Part shown: positions 1 to 7,490 of the stretch, in pieces
Layout of the letters: every line of letters starts with the position of its first letter
Numbering within the stretch: position 1 is the stretch's first letter
Assembly (NCBI GenBank): GCA_014381035.1
Contig: JACMIS010000780.1
Location: 1-14,026, forward strand
DNA: 14,026 bases
From: Armatimonadota bacterium
GTDB lineage: Bacteria; Armatimonadota; Armatimonadia; Armatimonadales; Armatimonadaceae
Reading direction: 5' to 3'
Made by a program: the position numbers and the translations under genes
The notes under the pieces: generated by a model
What the model was told of the DNA's origin: nothing
What the model saw: only the letters and a program-made list of their open reading frames with translations
Databases searched by the model: none

Positions 1-45
1 TGCGAAGCGGGGGAGGGGGAGGGGGGGTGGGGGCGTCCGATTCTT
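1..45. other. G-rich tract downstream of nirB
   Basis: Four plus-strand G-runs of 5, 5, 7 and 5 bases at 9-33 are separated by single A, A and T bases, which is the textbook pattern for a very stable parallel G-quadruplex (C-rich i-motif on the other strand). It lies 13 bp beyond the nirB stop codon. The nirB transcript would carry the C-rich version, so any G-quadruplex would form in the non-transcript strand DNA. No hairpin plus U-run terminator is visible before the window ends. Confidence 0.5.
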
Positions 46-2556
46 CTAACCGGCGAGTACCGGGAGTTGGGTGCGGAACTGGTTCGGTGTGGCGGGTTCG
101 TCGCGGTCAAGCCAGGGGTCACGGTAGGCTTGTACTTGCGCTTCCATCGCCGCGTCTAATCGTGCGGCCATTCCTTCCGCGTCATCCACGACGATAGCTT
201 TGATTTTTTCCAGACCAACCCGTTCCACGAAACCGTAGGTTCGTTCCAGATATTTGGCGTTCTCGATGTAGTACTGGAAGAAGCGTCCTGCCATCAGGAG
301 GACAGCGTCATGCGAGTCTACCACGCATAGTAGGTCGCCTTTCCGGATATGCGAGCCCGCCGCGCCGCCGATATACAACTCCCACTTACCCTCGCCGACC
401 GCGACCGCCGCGAAGTCTTTCACATACGGCTCGGAACAACTGCGCGGACAACCGGACGTGGCGAGCTTCAGCTTGCCGGGCGATTCCAACCCCTGGAACC
501 GCTTCTCGATAGCGATGCCGAGTGCGGTCGAGTCACCCAAGCCGTAGCGGCAGAAGTCAGTACCGACGCAGGTCTTGCAGGTGCGGAACGCCTTCGCATA
601 GGCATGCCCCGACGGCATTCCGAGATCCGCCCAGACTTTCGGCAGGTTCTCTTTCGTGATGCCCAAAAGATCAATGCGCTGACCTCCGGTGAACTTCACC
701 ATCGGAACGTCGTATTTCTTCGCCACTTCGCCGATGCGGATCAAATCGTCGGCGGTGGTGATACCGCCGTAGATACGTGGGATGACGCTGAACGTTTTGT
801 CTTTCTGAATATTGGCGTGTACGCGGTCATTGATGAACCGGGCGTCATTTTCCTGCTCGTATTCCGCGCCCCAGAGGGATTTGAGGAGCGATGACAAGCC
901 CATTTTGCTCGCGGCATCCTCGATGCCTCCCGCCAGTTCGGTGAACACGGCGGACACCGATTTCAGCTTTTTGCCGATGATCGCGCTTACCAGATCGTTC
1001 TTCGTCATCGGGATACCCGGCACATAGAAGTGTACGGACGGGTCTTCCTCGGTCTTGCCGTCGCACGCCCATTCGACCACTTCGCCGACCAGTTTCTTAC
1101 AGGAACCGCAACCCATCCCGGCGCGGGTGGATTCCATCACCATCTTGAGCGAGCGTTTCCCCGACGAGACGCATTTTTTGATCGCACCTTTGCTCACGCC
1201 ATTACAGTTACAGATGCGCGTGTCGTCCGGCATTTCCAGCATGGTTTGCGCGACCGATTTCGTCTCGTCGCCGCCGATGTCGAAAAGAATCGAGGCACGA
1301 TCTTCCGGAAGGGGGGTCCCCCGGTCGAAGGCTTGCATGAGTTGCGATGCTTTGTTCGTATCGCCAAGCAACATCGCGCCGATCAAAACATCGTTGCGAA
1401 CGATCAACTTTTTGTAAACGCCGCGCTTCGGCTCGCTAAAGATGATCTCCTCGTCGTTGTCTTCCTTCGCGCCGGTCACACCCATCGAAGCCAGCTCGAC
1501 ACCCATCACCTTGAGTTTCGTCGCGAGTTTGGAACCTAAGTATTTCGCCTTCGTGTTGCGACCGGTGATCTGGTTCGCCAGCACCTCGCCCTGTTCCCAG
1601 AGCGGCGCGACCAGTCCGTACACGCGCCCGCCATGCTCGGCGCACTCCCCGACGACGTATATATCCTCGTCGTCCACGCTCCGCATGTGATCGTCAACCA
1701 CGATTGCCCGGTTGACGGTCAAGCCTGCCGTTTTTCCGATCTCCGCGTTCGGGGTGATGCCGCACGAGACAACAACCATGTCGCACCGTAATTCGGTATC
1801 GTCCTTAAACCGTAGTCCGACGACATTTTCGCCGTCGTCATCCAGAAGCAGTTCCGAGGTCGCTTTTTCGGTGTGAACCTTGACGCCCATCTTTTCCATT
1901 GTCTGGCGGAGCATCCGTCCCGCGGTGGCGTCCAACTGGTTTTCCATCAGGGTGGGGGCGAGGTGGATCACATGCACTTCGATACCGAACCGTATCAGAC
2001 CACGGGCGGCTTCGAGACCGAGAAGGCCGCCGCCGATCACCGCCGCAGAGCGGACTTTGGTCGCGTAGCCCGCGATTTTGGTGCAGTCGTCCACAGTGCG
2101 AAACACGAAAACTCCGGCACGCAATTTCCCGTTCTCGTCATGCAACTTCTCAATGCGCGGCACAAATGGACGAGAACCGGTGGCGATAATCAGCTTGTCG
2201 TACGCGACCGACTCGTAGCCGTCTCGACCGAACTTGGGAGCCGGACCGTTGTGGTTTTCGGCGCGGGTAGCGATGACCCGCTTGTTCACCCGGTCGATCT
2301 CGGTGACGCGGACTCCGGCATGAAGCGCGATGTTGTTATCGCGATACCACGCCAGTGGATTCAGGAAGATGTCGTGTGCACCCTGAGAACCGTTCAGAAC
2401 GTTCGACAGTAAGATGCGGTTGTAGTTGCCATACGGCTCGTCGCCGAACATGGTGATCTCGAACTGATCTGCACCCCCGCGTAGAAGAATTTCTTCCACG
2501 GTACGTGCGCCCGCCATGCCGTTGCCGATGACGACCAATTTTTGTTTCTGGTTCAT
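46..2556 (-). CDS. nirB: Assimilatory nitrite reductase [NAD(P)H], large siroheme subunit
   Basis: Reduces nitrite to ammonium with six electrons from NAD(P)H in the cytoplasm. The 836-aa product has the full NirB layout: an FAD-binding GNGMAG at residues 11-16, a second nucleotide-binding GGGLLG near 175-180, a BFD-like [2Fe-2S] domain with Cys449, Cys451, Cys483 and Cys486, and a siroheme/[4Fe-4S] domain with C-x5-C (663, 669) and C-x3-C (703, 707). Length is normal for the family. The frame is open 19 codons further up to a GTG at 2613, but the ATG at 2556 gives the canonical NirB amino terminus right before the FAD motif and has a GAAAGG ribosome site about 8 bases upstream, so I chose it. 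The gene is last in a leftward nitrate cluster but has its own 246-bp upstream region with operator repeats. No nirD partner is present in the window. Confidence 0.96.
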   Translation of the reverse strand: MNQKQKLVVIGNGMAGARTVEEILLRGGADQFEITMFGDEPYGNYNRILLSNVLNGSQGAHDIFLNPLAWYRDNNIALHAGVRVTEIDRVNKRVIATRAENHNGPAPKFGRDGYESVAYDKLIIATGSRPFVPRIEKLHDENGKLRAGVFVFRTVDDCTKIAGYATKVRSAAVIGGGLLGLEAARGLIRFGIEVHVIHLAPTLMENQLDATAGRMLRQTMEKMGVKVHTEKATSELLLDDDGENVVGLRFKDDTELRCDMVVVSCGITPNAEIGKTAGLTVNRAIVVDDHMRSVDDEDIYVVGECAEHGGRVYGLVAPLWEQGEVLANQITGRNTKAKYLGSKLATKLKVMGVELASMGVTGAKEDNDEEIIFSEPKRGVYKKLIVRNDVLIGAMLLGDTNKASQLMQAFDRGTPLPEDRASILFDIGGDETKSVAQTMLEMPDDTRICNCNGVSKGAIKKCVSSGKRSLKMVMESTRAGMGCGSCKKLVGEVVEWACDGKTEEDPSVHFYVPGIPMTKNDLVSAIIGKKLKSVSAVFTELAGGIEDAASKMGLSSLLKSLWGAEYEQENDARFINDRVHANIQKDKTFSVIPRIYGGITTADDLIRIGEVAKKYDVPMVKFTGGQRIDLLGITKENLPKVWADLGMPSGHAYAKAFRTCKTCVGTDFCRYGLGDSTALGIAIEKRFQGLESPGKLKLATSGCPRSCSEPYVKDFAAVAVGEGKWELYIGGAAGSHIRKGDLLCVVDSHDAVLLMAGRFFQYYIENAKYLERTYGFVERVGLEKIKAIVVDDAEGMAARLDAAMEAQVQAYRDPWLDRDEPATPNQFRTQLPVLAG

Positions 2557-2675
2557 GAAACTGCCTTTCGTGCGGCGTTCGTGCCGGGAAACGGCAACGC
2601 CAGACCTGATCACGTTTGATTAAGCGTGGTCCACGGCGGCATTGGGGGTGGAACCGGAGTTTCGGGAGGGTTATC
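2557..2675 (-). other. nirB 5' leader with second stem-loop
   Basis: From the inferred start site near 2703 the nirB leader is about 147 nt. Beyond the 5'-terminal hairpin described separately, a second inverted repeat lies at 2608-2631: 7-base arms (GATCACG / CGTGGTC on the plus strand, one mismatch in the transcript) around a 10-nt AT-rich loop. No U-run follows, so it is not a simple terminator. A weak GAAAGG ribosome site stands before the ATG. I see no credible small ORF here. Confidence 0.4.
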
Positions 2676-2703
2676 GGTGGAGCAACAGCACTGCTACTCC
2701 ACC
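2676..2703 (-). other. 5'-terminal stem-loop of nirB mRNA (predicted)
   Basis: The perfect 7-base inverted repeat GGTGGAG / CTCCACC encloses a 14-nt loop. Read on the minus strand it begins at 2703, which is 7 nt past the -10-like GATAAT (2710-2715), so it would form the extreme 5' end of the transcript. A similar hairpin, also with a 14-nt loop, stands at the start of the nas operon transcript. Such 5' structures can protect mRNA or bind a regulator; the role here is inference. Confidence 0.45.
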
Positions 2704-2772
2704 TGCCCTATTATCCAGCCTCAATGTTTCCGTGTTGTTTCTATTTCTCGATTTTGTTTCCGCGTTGTTTCC
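2703..2772 (-). promoter_or_regulatory. nirB promoter with two tandem operator pairs
   Basis: On the plus strand TGTTTCC or TGTTTCT starts at 2725, 2736, 2755 and 2766, giving two 18-bp pairs (2725-2742 and 2755-2772), each with 11-bp repeat spacing, the pairs 30 bp apart. On the transcribed orientation these are RGAAACA-N4-RGAAACA. The proximal pair ends 9 bp before GATAAT (2710-2715), a good -10 hexamer; the -35 position carries ACAACA, within the operator, not a sigma70-like -35. This is the layout of a promoter where an OmpR/PhoB-type activator replaces the -35 contact. The same arrangement recurs at two other promoters in the window. It shows that nirB has its own regulated promoter besides any read-through from narK. 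Confidence 0.65.
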
Positions 2773-2802
2773 GAATCCCGAAATCTTTTCGCGGGTAACG
2801 GC

Positions 2803-4383
2803 TTAATCTCGCTTTAGCCAGGTTTTCAGCCAGACCGGAGACACGGCGAGTAGCACAAGCAACGCCACCGTTCCGATTGCGGCGAATGTGTAGAAGCCGC
2901 TGGCATAGGTTCCGGTGATGTCCTTCAAATGTCCGAGTGCGAAGTTCAGGTAGTATCCGCCGATTCCGCCTGCCGCGCCGACAAGCCCGGTCATGACGCC
3001 GATCTCTTTGCGGAATCGTTGCGGGACGATCTGAAAGACCGCACCGTTACCCATGCCGAGTCCGCCCATCAGAACGATCAAGAGCATGCAGGACACCCAG
3101 AAGTTGCTGATGACAAATCCGACTCCGACCGCCGCGAGAACACTGACCGCGTACAGCATCGCCAGTACACGTGTGCCGCCGAACTTATCGGATAAGGCAC
3201 CACCGACCGGGCGCAGGAACGATCCGACGATAATAAACGGCCAGGTCCACAGTCCGACGGCGGCTTTGGGAGCATCATACTGGTCCACAAAAAATGTGTT
3301 GAAAAACGATGACAAGCCGACGAATCCGCCGAACGTAACAAAGTAAAGTAGGCACAGTGTCCAAGCGTCGCCCTGAGAGAGTACGGCACGGTATCCCGCG
3401 AAGGGAGATTCCTTGATTTCGCCCGGTTTCGCCGGTGGATCTTTCGCGAGCAAACTGAACGCGACGAACACCAGAAATACCGGGATCATCAGGAAACCAA
3501 AGACGTTCTGCCAACCCATGCTTTTGGCAAGTAGAGGCGCGAAAATCGTCGCCAGCACCGTACCGGAGTTGCCCGCACCCGCAATCCCCATAGCCAGACC
3601 TTGCAGATGCGGCGGATACCACCGGGAGGCGAGTGGCAACGCGACCGCGAACGACGCCCCGGCAACCCCTAAGAAAAATCCGATTACGTACACCGCGTTC
3701 GTGTCGTGTGCGAATTTGTAGCCGATCAGGAGCGGTAACAATGTGATCGCGAGACTCGCCATGCCGACGCGTTTCGAGCCGAACCGGTCGGAAAGTCCGC
3801 CGAGCAGAAGTCGCCAGAATCCGGCGGCGAGCAGGGGGATACCGACCAGCGTTAGTTTCAGCGACGCCGGGTAGCCAGTTGCTACCGGTTGTGTCGTCGC
3901 ACCCGCCGCCGAAAGAGCCGCCATCGGTTTCAGCGCGACGACGTTTTCGTTGGGGTTGCCTTTCGCACCGGGCGCGACAGCGATCCGTATGTACTGCGAT
4001 TCGGCGTTCACGGTGGCAATGCTCACCGGGTTGGCGTTATTTACGACGAACTTTTCCACCGGCTTTACCGAAGCCCGCGTGGCATGGGCGGGATCGCCCG
4101 GTTTGATGAGCAGGTTGTAGACGTTTTTCGGCTGGTCCACCGCGAGTTTCGGGTTCTCCGACCGCTTCTGTGGTCCTTTGATGATCAGCGTGTACTGTCC
4201 CGATTGCTCGATAGTCGCTTGCGGAGTGACAAGCAGGTTCGCCCCGGTCAGACTGGTATCGGTCATCAGGAAGGGCATTAATGCGCCCAGGATGACCCAG
4301 ATCATGAACGAGATGTCGAAGTGTAAAAACGCCGCAACGAGAGACGGTGCGTGTCCGGATTTTCTTAAGTCGTCAATTTTCAT
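2803..4383 (-). CDS. narK: MFS nitrate/nitrite transporter (NarK/NasA family) with large extracytoplasmic insertion
   Basis: Imports nitrate (possibly exchanging nitrite) across the inner membrane. The first helix motif SFMIWVILGALMPF (residues 25-38), the TM2 Arg191 followed by LSDRFGSKR, and the two glycine-rich nitrate signatures AGAGNSGTV and GLGMGNGAVFQIVP are all typical of NarK/NasA. At 526 aa it is about 120 residues longer than usual: residues about 42-172, between helices 1 and 2 on the outer side, form an insertion with beta-strand-like stretches (QYTLIIKG, YIRIAVAPG) instead of a short loop. The frame is intact through it. The ATG lies 6 bp after the nrtD stop with no clear ribosome site, suggesting re-initiation by ribosomes leaving nrtD. 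Family assignment is sure; the nitrate versus nitrite preference is inferred from context. Confidence 0.92.
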   Translation of the reverse strand: MKIDDLRKSGHAPSLVAAFLHFDISFMIWVILGALMPFLMTDTSLTGANLLVTPQATIEQSGQYTLIIKGPQKRSENPKLAVDQPKNVYNLLIKPGDPAHATRASVKPVEKFVVNNANPVSIATVNAESQYIRIAVAPGAKGNPNENVVALKPMAALSAAGATTQPVATGYPASLKLTLVGIPLLAAGFWRLLLGGLSDRFGSKRVGMASLAITLLPLLIGYKFAHDTNAVYVIGFFLGVAGASFAVALPLASRWYPPHLQGLAMGIAGAGNSGTVLATIFAPLLAKSMGWQNVFGFLMIPVFLVFVAFSLLAKDPPAKPGEIKESPFAGYRAVLSQGDAWTLCLLYFVTFGGFVGLSSFFNTFFVDQYDAPKAAVGLWTWPFIIVGSFLRPVGGALSDKFGGTRVLAMLYAVSVLAAVGVGFVISNFWVSCMLLIVLMGGLGMGNGAVFQIVPQRFRKEIGVMTGLVGAAGGIGGYYLNFALGHLKDITGTYASGFYTFAAIGTVALLVLLAVSPVWLKTWLKRD

Positions 4384-4389
4384 AAGTTT

Positions 4390-5235
4390 TTAATCGTGTT
4401 TAGCGTACGCTACAGTGAGTAGAAACATCAGGCGGTCTTTGATCTCCGCCCATTCCTTGGTTTGAATCAGAGCACGTTTATCGCGGGGACGGGGCAAATT
4501 TACCGGGATGATTTCCCCGATGGTCGCTTCCGGTCCGTTGGTCATGACCACGATGCGGTCGGAAAGATAGAGGGCTTCGTCAATGTCGTGCGTGACCATG
4601 ATCACTGTCTCTATATTGGTGTCCGCACTGTTCCACAGGTCGGTCAATTCATCGTGCAGGCTTCCTTTCGTCAGCGCATCCAGAGCACCGAACGGCTCGT
4701 CCAGGAGCAGTACTTTCGGGTGCGTAGCAAAAGCACGGGCGATGGCCACCCGTTGCTTCATACCGCCGCTGATCTCATGCGGCTTTTTGTCCTTGTGCGC
4801 GGTCAGCCCGACTTTCGCGATAAACGAGTCGCACACCGCCCATTTTTCCGCCTTGCTTTTGCTTCCCCGGTAAACGGCGTCTACCGCTTCCCAGACGTTC
4901 TGGCGCACGGTCAGCCAGGGGAGTAGGCTGTACTGCTGAAACACCATCGCGCGGTCGGGTCCCGGTCCGGAAATACTGGTCCCGTCCAGAATCAGAACGC
5001 CCTGCGACGGGGCGGTCAATCCAGCAACCAAATTGAGCAGGGTGGATTTGCCGCACCCCGAGTGCCCGATCAGCGACACGAACTCGCCGCGCCGGATGTC
5101 CAACTCCACCCCCTTGAGGGCGAGGTTGGGGGCACCGGGGAACGCCTTATTTAGATGCTGGATCGAAAGGCAGACACTGGGCGGAATCGCGCGAATAGCG
5201 AGTTGCTTTGTGTTTTGTGCTGTTGCTGTCGTCAT
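4390..5235 (-). CDS. nrtD: Nitrate ABC transporter ATP-binding protein
   Basis: Cytoplasmic ATPase driving the NrtABD-type nitrate importer. The 281-aa single-domain protein has Walker A GHSGCGKST at 57-65, the Q-loop VFQQYSLLPWLTV near 98-110, the signature SGGMKQR at 156-162 (SGGM rather than SGGQ is usual in the nitrate/taurine subfamily), Walker B LLLDEPFGALDALT from 176, and the switch His216. It lacks the NrtA-like domain fused to cyanobacterial NrtC, so it resembles NrtD and would act as a homodimer. The ATG at 5235 has GAAGGG 9 bases upstream; a TTG start at 5268 overlapping the permease gene is possible but unsupported. It sits 19 bp after the permease stop. Taurine or bicarbonate ATPases look similar, but the neighbours settle on nitrate. 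Confidence 0.92.
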   Translation of the reverse strand: MTTATAQNTKQLAIRAIPPSVCLSIQHLNKAFPGAPNLALKGVELDIRRGEFVSLIGHSGCGKSTLLNLVAGLTAPSQGVLILDGTSISGPGPDRAMVFQQYSLLPWLTVRQNVWEAVDAVYRGSKSKAEKWAVCDSFIAKVGLTAHKDKKPHEISGGMKQRVAIARAFATHPKVLLLDEPFGALDALTKGSLHDELTDLWNSADTNIETVIMVTHDIDEALYLSDRIVVMTNGPEATIGEIIPVNLPRPRDKRALIQTKEWAEIKDRLMFLLTVAYAKHD

Positions 5236-5254
5236 TTTTTGTGTCCCTTCGCTT

Positions 5255-6169
5255 TTATGCGTCCGCAAGTCCGGCGGAGCGGCGCACCTGTCCGGTGATG
5301 CCTTCCAGAATCCGGTCCAGAAGGAGTCCGATCACGCCGATAACAAGAATCCCGGAGATCACCTTTTCCATCGAGCCACCGTTGTACGAATCCCAGACAA
5401 AGTAGCCGATGCCCGTTCCTCCGGCGAGCATTTCACCAGCGACGATCACGACCCAGGCGATTCCCATCGAAAGGCGCAGACCGGTCAATATCTGTGGCAG
5501 AGCGAAGGGCAGAACGACTTTGGTGACATACTGGAAGGGCGAGAAACGAAACACACGGGCGACATTTCGGAAATCGTCAGGTAGTCCCGAGACGGCGACC
5601 ATGGTGTTAATGAGCGTGGGCCAGAGCGAGGTGATCACGATGGCGAAAATCACCGCTTTGGGCGAGTCCCGCAGAATCGTCAAGCCAATAGGGTACCAGG
5701 CGAGCGGCGATACCGGTCGAAGCACCTGAACGACCGGGTTCAATATTCGCATCATGGGCTTGCTCGTGCCCATCAGTAGCCCGACGGGTATCGCGATCAG
5801 CGACCCGACCCCGAACCCGTGAAAAACGCGTTGCAGGGATAGAACTACCTGAATGCCGATCCCTTTATCGTTCGGACCGTTGTCGTAGAACGGTCTGCGT
5901 AACATTTCAGCGAGCACGGGTAATGTTTTAATCGGTCCGGGTAAGTCCGTGTTTTTCAAGGACACGAAGTGCCAGAGCGCGAGCAACAGTCCGAAACCCA
6001 CGGCGGCGGCGAGCAGTTGCATGAGGGCGTTGCCGAGGAACGGTAGCACCCGCGACGGTTTGCGAGCAACCGACGGTTTCGCGGCGGTGCCGCCGCCCCT
6101 GACCGGGGCGGCGGCTTCCGTGATTTCCCGCGACGTGTCGGCGGGAACGGTGAGTGAGGGCGATTGCAT
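5255..6169 (-). CDS. nrtB: Nitrate ABC transporter permease
   Basis: Inner-membrane channel of the nitrate importer. The 304-aa protein has a 40-residue cytoplasmic lead rich in Ala, Pro and Arg, a first hydrophobic helix at about 48-70, and the binding-protein-dependent permease core, with RVFHGFGVGSLIAIPVGLLMG (residues 114 on), PVSPLAWYPIGLTILRD (152 on) and the coupling-loop region around 191-233 (VAVSGLPDDFRNVARVFRFS and the following RLS). The GIGYFVWDSYNGGSMEKV stretch is typical of NrtB/CmpB. The ATG at 6169 has AAAGGAGG 9 bases upstream, one of the best ribosome sites in the window; the longer frame from a TTG at 6190 lacks such support. It follows nrtA by 22 bp and precedes nrtD by 19 bp. 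Confidence 0.93.
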   Translation of the reverse strand: MQSPSLTVPADTSREITEAAAPVRGGGTAAKPSVARKPSRVLPFLGNALMQLLAAAVGFGLLLALWHFVSLKNTDLPGPIKTLPVLAEMLRRPFYDNGPNDKGIGIQVVLSLQRVFHGFGVGSLIAIPVGLLMGTSKPMMRILNPVVQVLRPVSPLAWYPIGLTILRDSPKAVIFAIVITSLWPTLINTMVAVSGLPDDFRNVARVFRFSPFQYVTKVVLPFALPQILTGLRLSMGIAWVVIVAGEMLAGGTGIGYFVWDSYNGGSMEKVISGILVIGVIGLLLDRILEGITGQVRRSAGLADA

Positions 6170-6191
6170 CCTGTGTTTCCTCCTTTCCAAA

Positions 6192-7454
6192 CTACGCCGC
6201 CGGGTACTGTTTCAGGTACGCCGCCGGGTTTTTGGGGTTGAACTTGGCGCGGTCGAGTTTCACGATGAACGGTTTCATGTCGTCCTGCGGCACCGGGATT
6301 TTCAGCTCCGCCGCGACCTCTTTGTACAGGTCTTGCAGAATCAGGCGATTCGCGATCCCGGCGTAGTCCGGCGCACTTTTGAGCAGACCGAAGCGGACGT
6401 ACTGCGTCATGAACCAGATGGCGTGACTCTTGCGTGGGAAACTGACCTGTCCGCGCTTCGAGAAGAGCATATAATCGTCCTTGAACTGCTTGTCTCCGAG
6501 TCCCGCTCCGAGGTGATAGACGCCTTCCAATCGAGCGTCAATCACGTCCGCCGGGGCGTTCACAAAAGCGGTCGAGCCGAGAGTCGCGGCGGATTTCCGG
6601 CGGTTGTCTAAGTTATCGAGATACGCGGCGGCTTCCAGAATCGCTTTCATGACCTTTTTCAGATCGTCGCGCCGGGACGCCGCGAACTGGCTGTTGACGA
6701 CCAGGGCTTTCTCCGGATGGTCTTTCCAGAGGTCCTGCGTAGCAAGGTGGGTGAAGCCGATGTTCTGCTTGACCGCGAGACCGTTCCACGGTTCGCCGAC
6801 GCAATAGCCGTCCATGTTGCCGACTTTCATGTTGGCGACCATCTGTGGTGGTGGGATGGTGATGATCTTGACCGAGTTCTGCCCGATACCCGCCGCCGCG
6901 AGCCAGTAGCGGAGCCAGACATCATGCGTGCCGCCGGGGAACGTCATTGCGAATGTCGGGGTCTCGGTCTTGCGCAGGGCGTTGATCGCCGGTCTGACAC
7001 CCGCGAGGTTGCCGTATCCCGCACCCGCCAGTCGTTTATCCAGCGTGATCGCTTGCCCATTGGAGTTCAGCATCATCGCGATTTTGATTTCGGTTCCGGG
7101 TCGTCCCCCGATCCCGGTGTACACCGAGAACGGCATCCCGAACAGACAGTGCGCCGCCGATAGCTCGCCGGTGATCAGTTTGTCACGAATATTCGCCCAG
7201 GACGCTTCCTTGGTGACTTCGACATTCAATCCGTATTTTTTGAACAGTCCCAACTGTTGTGCCATCACGACCGGGGCGCAGTCGGTCAGCGCGATAAAGC
7301 CGATACGAATCGGTGCTCCGGCGGCTTCGGCGTGGCGCGTTTCCCCGAAAAAGGGGAGTGCGGCAGTCGCGGCGACCCCAAGCGTGGTTTTTAGAAATGT
7401 TTTTCGATCCATCTTCACAGTTTTTCGATCCCTCACGATAGGTTGTAGGAGCAT
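6192..7454 (-). CDS. nrtA: Periplasmic nitrate-binding protein, NrtA/NMT1 family, Tat-type signal
   Basis: Captures nitrate in the periplasm and delivers it to NrtB. The mature part opens with IRIGFIALTDCAPVVMAQQ and FKKYGLNVEVTKEASWANIRDKL, the hallmark of NrtA/CmpA; the Trp in EASW, the His in FPGGTHDVWLRYW, and VGEPWN correspond to regions that line the anion site in the Synechocystis NrtA structure. The leader carries DRKTFLK followed by a hydrophobic run and an Ala-rich site (AEAAG), a twin-arginine signal with the second Arg replaced by Lys, rather than the lipobox of cyanobacterial NrtA. I chose the ATG at 7454 (420 aa) because AGGAGG stands 10 bases before it; an ATG at 7412 just before DRKTFLK is the alternative (406 aa). 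It lies 36 bp after the porin gene. Confidence 0.92.
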   Translation of the reverse strand: MLLQPIVRDRKTVKMDRKTFLKTTLGVAATAALPFFGETRHAEAAGAPIRIGFIALTDCAPVVMAQQLGLFKKYGLNVEVTKEASWANIRDKLITGELSAAHCLFGMPFSVYTGIGGRPGTEIKIAMMLNSNGQAITLDKRLAGAGYGNLAGVRPAINALRKTETPTFAMTFPGGTHDVWLRYWLAAAGIGQNSVKIITIPPPQMVANMKVGNMDGYCVGEPWNGLAVKQNIGFTHLATQDLWKDHPEKALVVNSQFAASRRDDLKKVMKAILEAAAYLDNLDNRRKSAATLGSTAFVNAPADVIDARLEGVYHLGAGLGDKQFKDDYMLFSKRGQVSFPRKSHAIWFMTQYVRFGLLKSAPDYAGIANRLILQDLYKEVAAELKIPVPQDDMKPFIVKLDRAKFNPKNPAAYLKQYPAA

Positions 7455-7490
7455 CCACGCCGACCCTCCTGTTGGGTGCACAAGATTTCG

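Noticed and set aside
2557..2613. 19-residue N-terminal extension of NirB from a GTG start
   Set aside because: It has no ribosome site and no family similarity; the ATG at 2556 gives the canonical NirB start with GAAAGG upstream.
2719..2724. TTGAGG in the nirB promoter as a -35 hexamer
   Set aside because: On the minus strand it is only about 3-4 bases before the -10-like GATAAT, far short of the 16-18 bp a -35 needs; the operator occupies the real -35 position.
3867..4260. NarK insertion as a frameshift or gene-fusion artefact
   Set aside because: The frame stays open, composition matches the rest of the gene, and helix 2 resumes cleanly in the same frame.
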